The notes under the pieces: model-generated
Told to the model about the DNA's origin: nothing
The model's input: only the letters and a program-made list of their open reading frames with translations
Database searches by the model: none
Program-made: the position numbers and the translations under genes
In this document: piece after piece, positions 38,751 through 47,791 of the stretch
Layout: each line of letters opens with the position of its first letter
Position numbering within the stretch: the first letter of the stretch is position 1
From: Planococcus maitriensis
GTDB lineage: Bacteria > Bacillota > Bacilli > Bacillales_A > Planococcaceae
Direction of reading: 5' to 3'
Length of the DNA: 64,000 nucleotides
Assembly (NCBI RefSeq): GCF_003289925.1
Contig: NZ_QLZQ01000005.1
Coordinates: 124,001 to 188,000, forward strand

Positions 38751-38909
38751 CATTTCACCTCTATGAGTTTTTTTAATCATACTATTAAATATATTTAATT
38801 TTACTTATGAAAGATATTTTTGTAAAATTTGAATAATACAAAAATGACATCTTTATTCGGAAAGGTGATAATTTATTCAACCGAATGAAAGTATATAGGA
38901 GGAAATGAC

Positions 38910-40514
38910 ATGGATTACTTGAATCATCCCTTTCCTGGGAAACGCCAAACAGTCTTCGGTAAAAAAGGCATGGTCGCAACATCACAGCCGCTTGCCGCAC
39001 AGACAGGGCTTGAAATATTGAAAAAAGGCGGCAACGCCATCGATGCAGCGATTGCGACAGCCGCAACCTTGACAGTCGTCGAACCGACGTCTAATGGCAT
39101 CGGGGGAGATGCCTTCGCCCTTGTCTGGGTGAAAGGCGAGTTGCATGGCCTGAATGCTTCGGGGCCATCCCCTCAGGAACTGACGATCGAAGCGGTGAAG
39201 GCGAAAGGGCATGAGAAAATGCCGACGCACGGCTTGGTGCCGATTACGGTGCCTGGCGTCCCGGCAGCGTGGGCGGAGCTGTCGAAACGCTTCGGTAAAT
39301 TATCGCTTGCGGAAACGTTGGAGCCCGCGATCCGCTACGCGGAAGAAGGCTATCCGCTGACGCCGATCCTCGGCAAGTTCTGGAAAAAAGCTTACGACAA
39401 TTTCAAGAAAACGTTCACCGATAAAGAATTCGAGGCCTGGTTCGAAACCTTCGCACCGAATGGCCGCGCACCGGAAATCGGCGAGATGTGGAAATCGCCA
39501 GGCCATGCCGACACGCTCCGCAAAATCGGCGACAGCGATGCAAAAGCCTTTTATGAAGGCGAGCTGGCAGAGAAAATCGACAGCTTCATGACTGAACACG
39601 GCGGCTTCCTGAAAAAAGAAGACTTAGCCGCATACAAAGCTGAATGGGTCAAGCCGATCTCGACCAGCTATAAAGGGCATGAAGTATGGGAAATCCCGCC
39701 GAACGGCCAGGGCATGGTCGCACAAATGGCGCTCAACATCTTCAAGCAGCTGGGCGAGCCGGCGTGGCAAAACGCCAACACGCTGCATCAGCAGATCGAG
39801 TCGATGAAACTGGCCTACACGGATGGCCAGGCATTCATTACAGAACAAGACGATATGCCGGTTACGGCTGAACATTTATTATCCGATGATTATGCGGCAA
39901 GCCGCGCGAAGGAAATCGGCGATGAAGCCCTGGACCCGGTCGCGTATGAATTGCCACAAGGCGGCACGGTCTATCTCGCCGCAGCCGACGAAGAAGGCAA
40001 TATGATTTCGTACATCCAAAGCAATTATATGGGCTTCGGGTCGGGCATCGTCATCCCGGGAACAGGAATCGGCCTGCAGAACCGCGGAGCGGATTTCTCG
40101 CTCGATGAAAACCATCCGAATGCCTTGAAACCCGGCAAGCGTACTTTCCACACGATCATCCCAGGATTTTTGACGAAAGCGGGAGAAGCGGTCGGGCCAT
40201 TCGGTGTCATGGGCGGCTATATGCAGCCACAGGGCCATTTCCAAGTAGTGGTGAATACGCTCGATTACCTCCTCAATCCGCAAGCGGCGCTCGATATGCC
40301 GCGCTGGCAATGGATGGGCGGCAAGAAAGTGGCCGTGGAAGCGGAATTCCCGAATTACCTGGCGCAGGAATTACAGCGCAGAGGGCATCAAGTGGAAGTG
40401 ATGGCTGATCCAGGAAGCTTCGGGCGCGGCCAGATCATTTGGCGCAATACAGAAACAGGCGTGCTTGCAGGAGGCACGGAATCCCGGACGGACGGGGCGA
40501 TTGCTGCTTGGTAA
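38910..40514 (+). CDS. ywrD: Gamma-glutamyltransferase-like protein (YwrD type)
   Basis: A 534-residue N-terminal-nucleophile hydrolase. Recognisable blocks: GNAIDAAIATAATLTVVEPTSNGIGGDAFALVW, AWAELSKRFGKLSLAETLEPAIRYAEEGYPLTP, the autocleavage/nucleophile Thr in QGGTVYLAAADEEGNMISYIQS, then GSGIVIPGTGIGLQNRGADFSLD. It has no signal peptide, unlike secreted Ggt, and fits YwrD-type proteins, which stand next to CHR transporters in Bacillus subtilis (ywrD, ywrB, ywrA) as here. Substrate may be a gamma-glutamyl or related amide. AGGAGGAAA precedes the ATG. Confidence 0.88.
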   Translation: MDYLNHPFPGKRQTVFGKKGMVATSQPLAAQTGLEILKKGGNAIDAAIATAATLTVVEPTSNGIGGDAFALVWVKGELHGLNASGPSPQELTIEAVKAKGHEKMPTHGLVPITVPGVPAAWAELSKRFGKLSLAETLEPAIRYAEEGYPLTPILGKFWKKAYDNFKKTFTDKEFEAWFETFAPNGRAPEIGEMWKSPGHADTLRKIGDSDAKAFYEGELAEKIDSFMTEHGGFLKKEDLAAYKAEWVKPISTSYKGHEVWEIPPNGQGMVAQMALNIFKQLGEPAWQNANTLHQQIESMKLAYTDGQAFITEQDDMPVTAEHLLSDDYAASRAKEIGDEALDPVAYELPQGGTVYLAAADEEGNMISYIQSNYMGFGSGIVIPGTGIGLQNRGADFSLDENHPNALKPGKRTFHTIIPGFLTKAGEAVGPFGVMGGYMQPQGHFQVVVNTLDYLLNPQAALDMPRWQWMGGKKVAVEAEFPNYLAQELQRRGHQVEVMADPGSFGRGQIIWRNTETGVLAGGTESRTDGAIAAW

Positions 40515-41077
40515 AAGAACAAGGCGTCAAATCGGTCGATCTCACCATGGCCTTTTTCCGGGCAGGAATGCTCGGATTCGGCGGTGGCCCGGCGGTCATT
40601 CCGATCATGCAGCGTGATGTGGTGGAACGCTATAGCTGGATGACGGATGAAGAATACGGCGATACGATCGCCCTTGCCAACACAATGCCTGGGCCGATTG
40701 CGACCAAACTTGCCGGTTATATCGGCTACCGCGTGGCAGGGCTGCGCGGGTGTGTGATCGCTCTCGCCGCCTCCGTCATTCCTACCGTCATCCTGATGAT
40801 CCTGCTTCTTGGCATCCTGCAAAATTATAAAGATGTGCCATGGGTGGCGAATATGTCAAATGCGGTCGTTCCGGTCGTTGCCGTTATGCTTGGTGTCCTG
40901 ACGTGGAATTTTATCCAGCAATCCGAAAAAGCGCTGGGATGGAGCCGGGCAATCCTATTGATCGCTATTTCAATTCTTCTTCTTGAAGTGCTTGGCCTGC
41001 ATCCGGCTTTTCTGATCGCCGCTTTGATTCTGCTGGTTCTTGTGCCATTCATTAAAAGGACGGTGAGCAGAACATGA
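40508..41077 (+). CDS. CHR-family (chromate transporter-like) protein, first half
   Basis: A 189-residue membrane protein with the CHR domain motif FFRAGMLGFGGGPAVIPIMQRDVV, SWMTDEEYGDTIALANTMPGPIATKLAGYIGYRVAG. Such short CHR proteins come as pairs and work as heterodimers, thought to export chromate or other anions. TTG start inside the end of ywrD (7-base overlap) with GGGGCG about 9 bases upstream. The second half follows with a 4-base ATGA overlap. Orthologue position of YwrB/YwrA. Confidence 0.85.
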   Translation: MVKEQGVKSVDLTMAFFRAGMLGFGGGPAVIPIMQRDVVERYSWMTDEEYGDTIALANTMPGPIATKLAGYIGYRVAGLRGCVIALAASVIPTVILMILLLGILQNYKDVPWVANMSNAVVPVVAVMLGVLTWNFIQQSEKALGWSRAILLIAISILLLEVLGLHPAFLIAALILLVLVPFIKRTVSRT

Positions 41078-41607
41078 TTTACTGGCAGATTTTCCTGGCA
41101 TTTTTCATTCCAGGCATCGTCGGTTACGGCGGCGGGCCGGCATCGATCCCGCTCGTCGAAAAGGAAGTCGTGGATCGCTATGGCTGGATGGATACACAGG
41201 AATTCAGCGAAGTGCTGGCGCTTGGCAACTCCTTGCCTGGCCCGATCGCCACGAAAATGGCGGGCTATATCGGCTATGCCGAGGGAGGTGCCCTTGGCGC
41301 CATCGTTGGCCTATTCGGGGCAGTCGCACCGTCGTTGATCCTGATGATCGCGCTTATGGCGATTCTCTTCAAATACAAAGATTCACGCGAAGTAAAAAAC
41401 ATCTCGAAAGTTGTCAAGCCTGTCATCGCCGTATTGATCGGCGTCATGACGCTCGACTTCATCTTAACCTCTGAAGCTTCACTTGGCGGCATCCAGACGG
41501 TGATCCTGATGGTTGCAAGCTACCTGATGCTCGAGAAATGGAAACTGCATCCCGCCTTGGTGATCGGTCTGGCGCTGCTGTATGGGGCGCTGACAGGAAT
41601 TTCTTAA
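41074..41607 (+). CDS. CHR-family (chromate transporter-like) protein, second half
   Basis: A 177-residue membrane partner of the gene before it, with FFIPGIVGYGGGPASIPLVEKEVVDRYGWM and EVLALGNSLPGPIATKMAGYIGY repeated in the same order. Start overlaps the previous stop (ATGA). About five to six helices. Natural substrate unknown; chromate is only the best studied ion. Confidence 0.85.
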   Translation: MIYWQIFLAFFIPGIVGYGGGPASIPLVEKEVVDRYGWMDTQEFSEVLALGNSLPGPIATKMAGYIGYAEGGALGAIVGLFGAVAPSLILMIALMAILFKYKDSREVKNISKVVKPVIAVLIGVMTLDFILTSEASLGGIQTVILMVASYLMLEKWKLHPALVIGLALLYGALTGIS

Positions 41608-41624
41608 AAAAAGGAGAAATGTAT

Positions 41625-42596
41625 ATGAAACGAAATGCATGGAAAAAAATGGCGTTGGCAACAGGAGTTTCAGCAGTTGCATTCGGACTGGCGGCTTGTG
41701 GTGAAGAAGATAGCGGGGCAGCAGTCGAAAATTATCCCGAACGTGAAGTGGAAATGATCATTCCTTGGGCTCCCGGTGGAGGAAGCGATATTGAAGGGCG
41801 CCTTGTCGCTGAACATGCCGGCAATCATTTTGACCAATCCTTTGTTGTCATCAATTCACCTGGCGTCGGCGGGACAGTCGGTTTGGAAGAATTGACTGAA
41901 CGGGAAGCGGACGGCTATAGCATCGGGCAAATCCATGAAGGGCTCTTGGTTGCCCACCATACAGATATTACGCCAATCAACTACGACAGCTTTGAGCCTA
42001 TTGCTTCAATGTCCGCCTCTGATCAGATCTTGGCGGTTTCGAATGACCTTGGAATCGACTCTTTGGAGGAATTCGTGGAATACGGCAAAGAAAATGAAGT
42101 GCGCTTCGGCGGAACCGTTGCCGGTATCCCGCGTGTGTGGGTAGAGCAGCTTGGCCGTGCACTTGAGATCAATTACAATCTCGTCGGCTACGAAGGTTTG
42201 AGTGAAGCGATTCAAGCACTCGCAGGCGGCCATATCGATGCAGCGATTGTCGATTATTCTTCTGCCAATGAATTCGTGGAAGCCGGGCACATGAAATTCC
42301 TGGCTATCGGTACATCGGAACGCATCGAGAGATTGCCTGACGTCCCGACATTCGTAGAAAGCGGATATGACGTAACGATGAGCATCAACCGCGGCTATGT
42401 CGCGCCGGAAGGCACAGACCCGGCCATCATTGAACAATTGGCAGCTTCTTTTGAAGAAGCCGCGAACGATCCTGCTTATATCGAAGCTGTACAGAATGTG
42501 GGAACTGAAGTCGATTTCATGGGGCCGGAAGAATACCGGACCCACTTAGAGGAACAAGACGAAATCATTAGCGAAATCGTCCAAGATCTCGAATAG
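41625..42596 (+). CDS. tctC: Tripartite tricarboxylate transporter, substrate-binding lipoprotein
   Basis: A 323-residue TctC/Bug-family binding protein. Signal peptide with lipobox LAAC (Cys near 24), then YPEREVEMIIPWAPGGGSDIEGRL, NSPGVGGTVGLEEL, and the typical GGTVAGIPRVW, ALAGGHIDAAIVDYS and LPDVPTFVESGYDVTM parts. These bind citrate, dicarboxylates or aromatic acids outside the cell. The inner ATG (41625) is used as it has GGAG 8 bases before it. It follows the CHR pair by 17 bases. Confidence 0.9.
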   Translation: MKRNAWKKMALATGVSAVAFGLAACGEEDSGAAVENYPEREVEMIIPWAPGGGSDIEGRLVAEHAGNHFDQSFVVINSPGVGGTVGLEELTEREADGYSIGQIHEGLLVAHHTDITPINYDSFEPIASMSASDQILAVSNDLGIDSLEEFVEYGKENEVRFGGTVAGIPRVWVEQLGRALEINYNLVGYEGLSEAIQALAGGHIDAAIVDYSSANEFVEAGHMKFLAIGTSERIERLPDVPTFVESGYDVTMSINRGYVAPEGTDPAIIEQLAASFEEAANDPAYIEAVQNVGTEVDFMGPEEYRTHLEEQDEIISEIVQDLE

Positions 42597-42623
42597 AAAG
42601 TGGACTAAATGGATGTGACAGCG

Positions 42624-42657
42624 GAAGCCTGGGGGCCCATCTAGCCTCCCGGGCTTC
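42624..42657 (+). terminator. Hairpin between tctC and tctB (possible partial terminator)
   Basis: GAAGCC(T)GGG(G)GGC and GCC(T)CCC(G)GGCTTC fold tightly, but no real T run follows. It may stabilise tctC mRNA and lower expression of the permease genes. Confidence 0.5.
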
Positions 42658-42689
42658 TTGCATCCAATAAGAAGGTGAGGAACAACATC

Positions 42690-43172
42690 ATGGGTGAGAT
42701 ATTGATAGGTGTGGCATTGATTGCGCTCGGCGCAGTCATTTATTTTCAATCAAACGATTTTCCGGCGCTCAACGAAGTCCATCTCGATGCCGGCTCCTTT
42801 CCAAAGTTGATTGCTGGCCTTTTGATCTTGTTGTCGCTGATGCTGATCATCAAGCAAGGGCTGGTTCTTATGAAGTCCAAATCGGCTGGGGAGCGGCAAG
42901 GAGCAGGTGAAAGGGCACGCGATTTCTATAAAGAATATAAACTGGTAATCCTGACGCTGCTGGTTTTCTTTGTTTACATTTTCCTGATGCAATTCATCGG
43001 GTTTGTTGTCTCTACGATCGCGTTCATTATCTTTACGGGTTTACTGGTCGGGTCCCGTGCCAAAAAAGATATTATGGTCATCACCATCGTTTCTGTCGCC
43101 ATCACACTCGGGACTTATTTCTTCTTTGAAAACTTCCTGAATGTCCGATTCCCTTCCGGAATCTTCTTTTAA
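42690..43172 (+). CDS. tctB: Tripartite tricarboxylate transporter, small membrane subunit
   Basis: A 160-residue protein with four helices (about 3-20, 38-58, 90-112 and 120-150), the pattern of TctB. The N-terminal GEILIGVALIALGAVIYFQSNDFP and LDAGSFPKLIAGLLILLS are family features. ATG at 42690 is preferred; GTGAGG lies 9 bases upstream. It pairs with TctA in the membrane. Confidence 0.85.
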   Translation: MGEILIGVALIALGAVIYFQSNDFPALNEVHLDAGSFPKLIAGLLILLSLMLIIKQGLVLMKSKSAGERQGAGERARDFYKEYKLVILTLLVFFVYIFLMQFIGFVVSTIAFIIFTGLLVGSRAKKDIMVITIVSVAITLGTYFFFENFLNVRFPSGIFF

Positions 43173-43199
43173 ACCAACACAGAAAGGAGGTCCTTCTCG

Positions 43200-44723
43200 A
43201 TGATGGACTTATTTATTCTAGGAATTGCTGAAATATTTCAATGGCGCATTTTATTGATCATCTTGGTAGGGGTCGTCGTTGGGATTCTGGCAGGTTTGAT
43301 CCCGGGGTTTACGGTCGCTATGGCGATTGTCCTGACGCTTCCGCTGACATTCGGAATGGACCCTGTGTCTGGTGTCGCAGCGATGATCGGTGTCTTTGTC
43401 GGGGGCATGTCCGGCGGTTTGATTACAGCGGCGCTGCTTGGGATCCCAGGAACCCCTTCGTCGATCGCCACGACATTCGATGCTTATCCGATGGCGCAAA
43501 AAGGGGAACCGGGCAAGGCGCTATCGATCGGCATATGGGCGTCATTTCTAAGTTCGATCATCAGTTTCCTTCTTCTTGTCTCGATTGCGCCTCAAATCTC
43601 CAGGTTTGCGCTGATGATGGGGCCTTGGGAAATGTTCTCGCTCATCGTCGTTTCCTTGACGATCATCGCAAGCGTCACGGGCGATTCGCTCATCAAAGGC
43701 TTGATTGCCGGTTTATTCGGTATTCTGATCGCAACCGTCGGGGCCGATCCGATTTCCGGCATCTCACGCTTTTCGTTCGATTTGCAAACTTTGCGGGCGG
43801 GCATCCCATTCCTTGTCGTTTTGATCGGAATGTTCGCGATTTCGCGCCTCTTGGTCTCGCTTGAACGCAAAGAACTGGACAAAGATGACGCGAAGCGCGC
43901 TGAAGAGAAATTAAAGGATGTTCGATTTGTTCTGCGCCCGATCCATACGATGCTGACGGTTTTAAAGAAGCCGGGCACGCTTCTCGGTTCTTCAGCGATC
44001 GGTGCCATCATTGGCGCAATTCCCGGGGCGGGTGGAAGTATCGCCAATATCGTGGCTTATGACCAAGCGAAAAAATGGTCCAAAAACCCAGAGAAATTCG
44101 GTACGGGCTGTGAAGAAGGCGTTATTGCTTCTGAAGCAGGAAACAACTCCACTGTTGGCGGAGACTTGATCCCGACAGTGGCTCTCGGCATACCAGGTTC
44201 AGCCGTTACAGCTGTACTGCTTTCTGCATTAATGGTCCATGGCATCACGCCTGGCCCATTGCTGATCGTCAACGAGCCGAATATCGTTGGGGGGATATTC
44301 TTCGCCTTTCTTGTCGCTTCTTTCTGGATGTTGATCACCCAGTTTCTCGGCATGCGTTACTTCATGAAAGTGACGCAGGTGCCGGTACAGGTTTTAGTGC
44401 CTGTTATCTTGGTCTTGTGTGTCATTGGGACCTTCGTTCTCAACAATCGGTTTACGGATCTCTATATTTTGATCGTTATGGGATTCATCGGTTATCTCTT
44501 CACCAAGTACAATTTTTCACTGGCTCCAGCCATTATCGGGGTTATTCTCGGCCCGATCGCAGAGGTCAACCTGCGGCGTGCAGTCATGGCCGATCCGGAA
44601 TGGACACTGTTTTTGACACGTCCCATTTCCTTGACATTCCTCATTCTTGCAGTGCTTTCCATCGTATTTACTGCATGGCAGAACTACCGCACCAATTACC
44701 GTTTGAAAAAGAATATCAGCTAA
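43200..44723 (+). CDS. tctA: Tripartite tricarboxylate transporter, large membrane subunit
   Basis: A 507-residue permease with about 12 helices. Family motifs are clear: GILAGLIPGFTVAMAIVLTLPLTFGMDPVSG, GGLITAALLGIPGTPSSIATTFDAYPMAQKGEPGKAL, GAIIGAIPGAGGSIANIVAYDQAKKWSK and GVIASEAGNNSTVGGDLIPTVALGIPGSA. With TctB it moves the acid delivered by TctC using a cation gradient. AAGGAGG precedes two adjacent ATGs. Confidence 0.93.
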   Translation: MMDLFILGIAEIFQWRILLIILVGVVVGILAGLIPGFTVAMAIVLTLPLTFGMDPVSGVAAMIGVFVGGMSGGLITAALLGIPGTPSSIATTFDAYPMAQKGEPGKALSIGIWASFLSSIISFLLLVSIAPQISRFALMMGPWEMFSLIVVSLTIIASVTGDSLIKGLIAGLFGILIATVGADPISGISRFSFDLQTLRAGIPFLVVLIGMFAISRLLVSLERKELDKDDAKRAEEKLKDVRFVLRPIHTMLTVLKKPGTLLGSSAIGAIIGAIPGAGGSIANIVAYDQAKKWSKNPEKFGTGCEEGVIASEAGNNSTVGGDLIPTVALGIPGSAVTAVLLSALMVHGITPGPLLIVNEPNIVGGIFFAFLVASFWMLITQFLGMRYFMKVTQVPVQVLVPVILVLCVIGTFVLNNRFTDLYILIVMGFIGYLFTKYNFSLAPAIIGVILGPIAEVNLRRAVMADPEWTLFLTRPISLTFLILAVLSIVFTAWQNYRTNYRLKKNIS

Positions 44724-44731
44724 TTGCCAAG

Positions 44732-44768
44732 CTAGCGATTCGTATAACATGCCGGATCGCTGGTTTTT
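44732..44768 (+). terminator. Terminator of the tct operon
   Basis: CTAGCGAT (44732-44739) and ATCGCTGG (44756-44763) followed by TTTTTAA. A TATAAT -10 box for the next gene lies at 44777-44782. Confidence 0.75.
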
Positions 44769-44852
44769 AAATGGGCTATAATGGAAACGGCCTTTTAGAT
44801 GAAGTATGATGGAAGAGAAGATAACCAGAACCTGAAAAGGAGATGGAGAACG

Positions 44853-45533
44853 ATGACCATCATCAAAGAATCGACGGATCGGACGAATGTTTCGGGGCAG
44901 CCGGAAGCGTTTATCCGCAATCATCAATATAATTTCATTAAAGAACAGGCCTTGGCGCTCGTGACGGCGCATGCGACGGCGAACGACGCAGAAGTGCTGA
45001 GCGTACTGCGCCATTTAAGCCATGAAAAAGTATTCGCCATATTCCCGGCGTTGACGGAAGAGCAGAAGAATGTGTTGCGCCCGCTGACAGCGGTTAAAGA
45101 CACTGACGCTGCGGAAGAGTTTCTGTCGGGGCTGCGCCCTTACTTGATCCCCTTCCCGACCGTCAACCTCGACAATCTGAAGCGTTTGTTTCCGAAAGCG
45201 AAAAGGCTGAAAGGGCCGAATCTCCCGGCAATGGATTTTCACGCCCTGTCGTATTTGTCCTGGCAGGAAAACACCAACCGCTTTTTGGTGGCCGAACGCA
45301 ACGGCCGGCTGCAAGCGGTGAGCGGCCAATTCGGCGCAAGCCGCAAGCAGGGCGTCTGCATGATTTGCCATAAGCACAGTTCGGTCGGCTTATTCATGGC
45401 CAAGACCAAAGGCGCGAACATCGACAGCTACGTCAAGCACGGCCAATACATTTGCGCAGATGGAACGGCGTGCAATGCCCGCTTGACGACTGTCGACCGC
45501 CTCGAGAAATTCCTCGATCGGCTGGAACGTTAA
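44853..45533 (+). CDS. FusB/FusC-family EF-G-binding protein
   Basis: A 226-residue two-domain protein: N-terminal helical bundle (FIRNHQYNFIKEQALALVTAH...) and a C-terminal treble-clef zinc finger with CMICHKHSS (Cys near 169 and 172) and YICADGTACN (Cys near 200 and 205). FusB proteins bind EF-G, pull it off the ribosome and give fusidic acid resistance; chromosomal relatives in Bacillales have a house-keeping role that is not settled. ATG at 44853 has AAAGGAG 10 bases upstream. The next gene starts at once after its stop. Confidence 0.85.
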   Translation: MTIIKESTDRTNVSGQPEAFIRNHQYNFIKEQALALVTAHATANDAEVLSVLRHLSHEKVFAIFPALTEEQKNVLRPLTAVKDTDAAEEFLSGLRPYLIPFPTVNLDNLKRLFPKAKRLKGPNLPAMDFHALSYLSWQENTNRFLVAERNGRLQAVSGQFGASRKQGVCMICHKHSSVGLFMAKTKGANIDSYVKHGQYICADGTACNARLTTVDRLEKFLDRLER

Positions 45534-45833
45534 ATGGCAGAAGGCATGGATTGGATATGGCTGATCGGCTTGTCATTAGGGGCTGTTGGGGCGGTGTATG
45601 TATTACTGAGCCAGCAGATCCAAGGATTGGAGGTGCGTATGAAACGTATGTCAAAACGCATTGAACAGCTGGAAGCGGAAGCGGATTTGGAAGAACCTGC
45701 GATCAACGAAGAGCTGCGCCGCTTGATTGCCGAAGGGCAGGAAGTGAGGGCAGTGAAAGCGGCACGTGTCGCGTTCGGCTATTCACTCCTTGAAGCGAAG
45801 CAGTATATCGATGGATTAAAAGAGAATGATTGA
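45534..45833 (+). CDS. Membrane-anchored protein with L7/L12 C-terminal-like helical hairpin
   Basis: A 99-residue protein: one N-terminal helix in the membrane (MDWIWLIGLSLGAVGAVYVLLS), a coiled linker (IQGLEVRMKRMSKRIEQLEAEADLEEP) and a C-terminus EVRAVKAARVAFGYSLLEAKQYIDGL that lines up with the factor-binding helices of ribosomal L7/L12 ([24 protein letters not shown]). The ATG follows the TAA of the FusB-type gene without a gap, so the two are co-translated. It may bring translation factors to the membrane, but this is a guess. An alternative ATG is four codons inside. Confidence 0.65.
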   Translation: MAEGMDWIWLIGLSLGAVGAVYVLLSQQIQGLEVRMKRMSKRIEQLEAEADLEEPAINEELRRLIAEGQEVRAVKAARVAFGYSLLEAKQYIDGLKEND

Positions 45834-45836
45834 AAC

Positions 45837-45870
45837 AAACAGGTTTTCCTTTAAAGGAAAGCCTGTTTTT
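45837..45870 (+). terminator. Terminator after the L7/L12-like gene
   Basis: AAACAGG(T)TTTCCTTT and AAAGGAAA(G)CCTGTTT form a long stem with T's behind it. Confidence 0.85.
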
Positions 45871-45935
45871 CTGTCTGTTGGCAGGGTTTCGGGCAAAGGA
45901 AAACGAAATAAAGGAAAAGGAAAGGGGGAGGTGTA

Positions 45936-46826
45936 ATGCGCCTCGCGACAATCCATTGGAACGGCACAGAAGAAGCGGCGCTGGTCATGAAGGACGGCTT
46001 CTTGCCATTGCGCAAACTCAACGAACATACGGCAGAAAACTGGCCGACCGATTTGTTCACGCTGATCGAAACAGGAGAACTCGAGCTGTTGAAGAGGTGG
46101 CTGAGGGAAGAATTCGAACGCATGCCTGAGGGGGCGCTCGAGGCATCGCTCATGGCGTTTTCAGAAGCGGATTACGCGCCTTTATACCGCCACCCGCGAA
46201 AAATCTGGGGCATCGGGCTGAATTATGCCGAGCATGCAGCAGATTTGAAGGAACTATCGCCCGACACCGAACCGGCGAGTTTCATGAAACCCGATACGGC
46301 GATCATCGGGCCAGGAGATGCGATCGAGCTGCCGAAGCAATCCAACCGGGTGACGGCGGAAGCGGAACTCGGCATCATTATCGGGACGGAATGCAAAAAT
46401 GTCCCGAAAGAAGACGCATTCGATGTAGTGGCGGGCTTCACGACCATTATCGATATGACCGCTGAAGACATTCTCGAGAAAAATCCCCGTTATTTGACGC
46501 GCGCGAAAAGTTTCGACACGTTCTTCAGTTTCGGGCCGGAACTCGTGACGCCTGACGAAGTGGAGGCAGTGCTTGAACTGACGGTGGCGACCGTCAAGAA
46601 CGGGGAAGTCCACCGGAAAAACAGCGTCTCGAATATGACGTTCCGGCCGCGGGAGCTCATAGCGTTCCATTCGGAAGTGATGACGCTATTGCCTGGAGAC
46701 ATCATCTCGACCGGAACGCCGGGGGCAGTCGTCATCCGCGATGGCGATTTGGTCGAATGCCGCATCGACGGATTCAAGACTTTGCACAACCCGGTCGAAG
46801 ACTTGAAATTGCCGGGCCGTGAATAA
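45936..46826 (+). CDS. Fumarylacetoacetate hydrolase (FAH) family protein
   Basis: A 296-residue enzyme with the FAH C-terminal domain: WGIGLNYAEHA, FMKPDTAIIGPGDAIELP, the metal Glu pair in TAEAELGIIIG (near 142-144), DMTAEDIL with Asp, AKSFDTFFSFGP and STGTPGAV. These Mg2+ enzymes hydrolyse or decarboxylate acylpyruvates and ring-cleavage products; substrate cannot be told here. AAAGGGGGAGG precedes the ATG. A 75-residue N-terminal domain is present, as in many bacterial members. Confidence 0.88.
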   Translation: MRLATIHWNGTEEAALVMKDGFLPLRKLNEHTAENWPTDLFTLIETGELELLKRWLREEFERMPEGALEASLMAFSEADYAPLYRHPRKIWGIGLNYAEHAADLKELSPDTEPASFMKPDTAIIGPGDAIELPKQSNRVTAEAELGIIIGTECKNVPKEDAFDVVAGFTTIIDMTAEDILEKNPRYLTRAKSFDTFFSFGPELVTPDEVEAVLELTVATVKNGEVHRKNSVSNMTFRPRELIAFHSEVMTLLPGDIISTGTPGAVVIRDGDLVECRIDGFKTLHNPVEDLKLPGRE

Positions 46827-46828
46827 AG

Positions 46829-46869
46829 AAAAGACGGACATCCCCCGAATGGTGGGTGTCCGTCTTTTT
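46829..46869. terminator. Bidirectional terminator, FAH / SDR genes
   Basis: AAGACGGACA(TCCC) and (GGG)TGTCCGTCTT pair, with T/A runs both sides, between convergent genes. Confidence 0.88.
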
Positions 46870-47619
46870 CTATAATGCCGCCATGCCGCCGTCCACGCGG
46901 TACTGGGCACCTGAGATGAACGTGCTTTCGTCAGAGGCCAGGAACAGCACCAGATTGGAGATATCCCCGGATTCGGCGTAGCGGCCGAGTGGAATCGTTT
47001 TCGACAAAGTTTTTTCGGTTGTGCCGAGCCCTTCCTCGAGCGAACGCATCATGCGTGAATTGACCGGCGATGGGTGGATCGAATTGACTCGGACTTGATG
47101 GCGCGCACTTTCGTAAGCTGCGGCTTTCGTCAAACCGACGACCGCGTGCTTTGATGTGATATACGGGCTGACGTTCGGCGAACCGCTCAGGCCCGACACC
47201 GACGACATATTAATGACACTCCCAAAGCTTTGCTTGTACATGACCGGTAGCACATGCTTCATGCCGAGAAAGACGCCGCGCACATTGATGGCAATGACTT
47301 GATCGAAATCTTCCACTGTCTGTTCGATGAGCGGAGCAACTTTTCCTTCGATGCCAGCATTATTGAAGAACACGTCGATCTTGCCGAACACGTCGACCGC
47401 TTTATCGACATAGTTTTTGACGTCTGCTTCTTTGGAAACATCGGCTTGGACAATTTCCACGCCGCCCCCTAATTCTTGCTTCGTTTCCTGGAGCGTTTGT
47501 TCAGAAATATCGACCAGCACGACTTTTGCACCTTCGTCCAAAAAACGTTTCGCCGTCACTTTACCGATAGCGCCAGCGCCCCCGGTAATGACAGCCACTT
47601 TCCCTTCCAATCTTGCCAT
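46870..47619 (-). CDS. Short-chain dehydrogenase/reductase
   Basis: A 249-residue classical SDR: cofactor loop TGGAGAIGK (near 13-21), Asp after strand 2 (VVLVDIS) suggesting NAD(H), NNAG (near 88), catalytic Ser in NMSSVSG (near 139), and Tyr-x3-Lys in YITSK (near 156). The C-terminal RVDGGMAAL is usual. Substrate unknown; it is like glucose-1-dehydrogenase or 3-oxoacyl reductase relatives. GGGAGG stands 9 bases before the ATG. Confidence 0.88.
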   Translation of the reverse strand: MARLEGKVAVITGGAGAIGKVTAKRFLDEGAKVVLVDISEQTLQETKQELGGGVEIVQADVSKEADVKNYVDKAVDVFGKIDVFFNNAGIEGKVAPLIEQTVEDFDQVIAINVRGVFLGMKHVLPVMYKQSFGSVINMSSVSGLSGSPNVSPYITSKHAVVGLTKAAAYESARHQVRVNSIHPSPVNSRMMRSLEEGLGTTEKTLSKTIPLGRYAESGDISNLVLFLASDESTFISGAQYRVDGGMAAL

Positions 47620-47762
47620 TATGCCATTCCTCCCTTGAATTGTTCTTTCCATCTTTGCTCTTTAAGTTTACTGATTATCCCAAGTTAGTTCAAAACATTC
47701 TGTCTTTTTGGGAATTCCTCTCTTTTGCCTCTTGCCGCTTTCTATCTTTTCCATTAAAATAA

Positions 47763-47774
47763 GAACAAATGTTC
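47763..47774 (+). promoter_or_regulatory. LexA (SOS) box
   Basis: GAAC-AAAT-GTTC matches the Gram-positive LexA core CGAACNNNNGTTCG at all eight core bases (flanking bases A and T). It is 18 bases before the start codon of the Y-family polymerase. Confidence 0.85.
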
Positions 47775-47791
47775 TGTATAGGAGTGGCGTC

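Noticed and set aside
38931..38944. Noc-like CTTTCCTGGGAAAC in ywrD
   Set aside because: Three mismatches to the consensus, including both outer bases; kept out of the list of sites.
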